Shown one piece after another: positions 13,300-13,653 of a stretch of 13,653 nt of DNA (its first letter is position 1; every line of letters starts with the position of its first letter). Below the pieces are notes generated by a model, which was given only the letters and a program-made list of their open reading frames with translations, did no database searches and was not told the DNA's origin. The stretch is from Lentimicrobium sp. Lineage in GTDB: Bacteria; Bacteroidota; Bacteroidia; Bacteroidales; Lentimicrobiaceae. Location of the stretch: NCBI GenBank assembly GCA_013336205.1, contig JAAXUD010000022.1:1-13653 (forward strand), written 5' to 3'. The translations under genes and the position numbers were made by a program.

Positions 13300-13653
13300 C
13301 TTTTAGTCCAGCGGCTAATTGCTTCTTTGTGAGTGCCGGTTAGTCTTTTCTTAAATGGGAGAACAGACATATCAATAAGCTGCTATAATCGTCCTTTTGC
13401 CAGTTTCAACCTTTAATTTTCTCCTCATTATCCGATGCTGAACGCATTTAAAATCAAGATCAACTGTAACAAAAATGCACATCCGGAGTCTTTAATTATT
13501 GTTAATGTTATTTTATCTTTTGCAAGGCGTATTTTAAATCCCGGTTTACCAGGATTGAAAATATGTTGCAGAAAATTATTTTAAAATCAAATACGATTAA
13601 TGTTTTTTTACAAGCAGTCAGATTATCCGGCAATTAGGTTCTGAAAATGCCGG
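13300..13653. other. Gene-free AT-rich end of the window
   Basis: No open frame of convincing length, no tRNA and no REP palindrome. A near-match to a -7 box (TATCTTTTG, 13514-13522, one T too many) on the plus strand may belong to a gene beyond the right edge. Confidence 0.4.

Overview
The window looks like a chromosomal segment of a member of the Bacteroidota. The evidence is a C-terminal type IX secretion (Por) sorting domain on one secreted protein, several promoters of the Bacteroidota form TAnnTTTG (one with a clear upstream TTTG), few obvious Shine-Dalgarno sequences, and an IS200-like REP-associated transposase of a kind common in that phylum. No finer placement is safe from sequence alone.

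Region 1 (1-3744) looks like a cyanophycin or beta-aspartyl peptide utilisation locus. Two secreted cyanophycinase-family (S51) proteins lie in tandem on the minus strand, the second cut by the window edge. An isoaspartyl dipeptidase (iadA) diverges from them. In the known pathway cyanophycinase releases beta-Asp-Arg dipeptides and isoaspartyl dipeptidase splits them into Asp and Arg. The complete S51 protein appears to be an internal duplication with a catalytically dead second half.

Region 2 (3806-10719) holds ordinary-looking genes: a ferredoxin-nitroreductase fusion (-), an SDR-DUF2867 fusion (+), a LOG-family nucleotide hydrolase and lipB as an overlapping two-gene operon (-), a secreted M64 zinc peptidase (-) and an acyltransferase-3 membrane protein (+). 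The gaps in front of iadA and lipB each hold a nine-unit array of the same 8-bp repeat, in the same orientation relative to the gene.

Region 3 (10720-12886) is a repeat-rich island around a REP-associated tyrosine (HUH, Y1) transposase. About a dozen imperfect palindromes, nearly all centred on ATGCAT or a close variant, surround it. Paired base changes in their arms suggest selection for the hairpin. Two copies with a shared tail of about 54 bp bracket the transposase as direct repeats. Related palindromes recur at 2264-2462. A 212-residue acidic hypothetical protein with four C-terminal cysteines lies inside the island.

Region 4 (12842-13653) has a well-formed tRNA-Arg(CCT) with promoter and terminator, followed by two decayed tandem copies. 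Both are interrupted at the same two places by GC-rich, hairpin-forming inserts, and the terminator is duplicated too. The last 350 bp show no gene.
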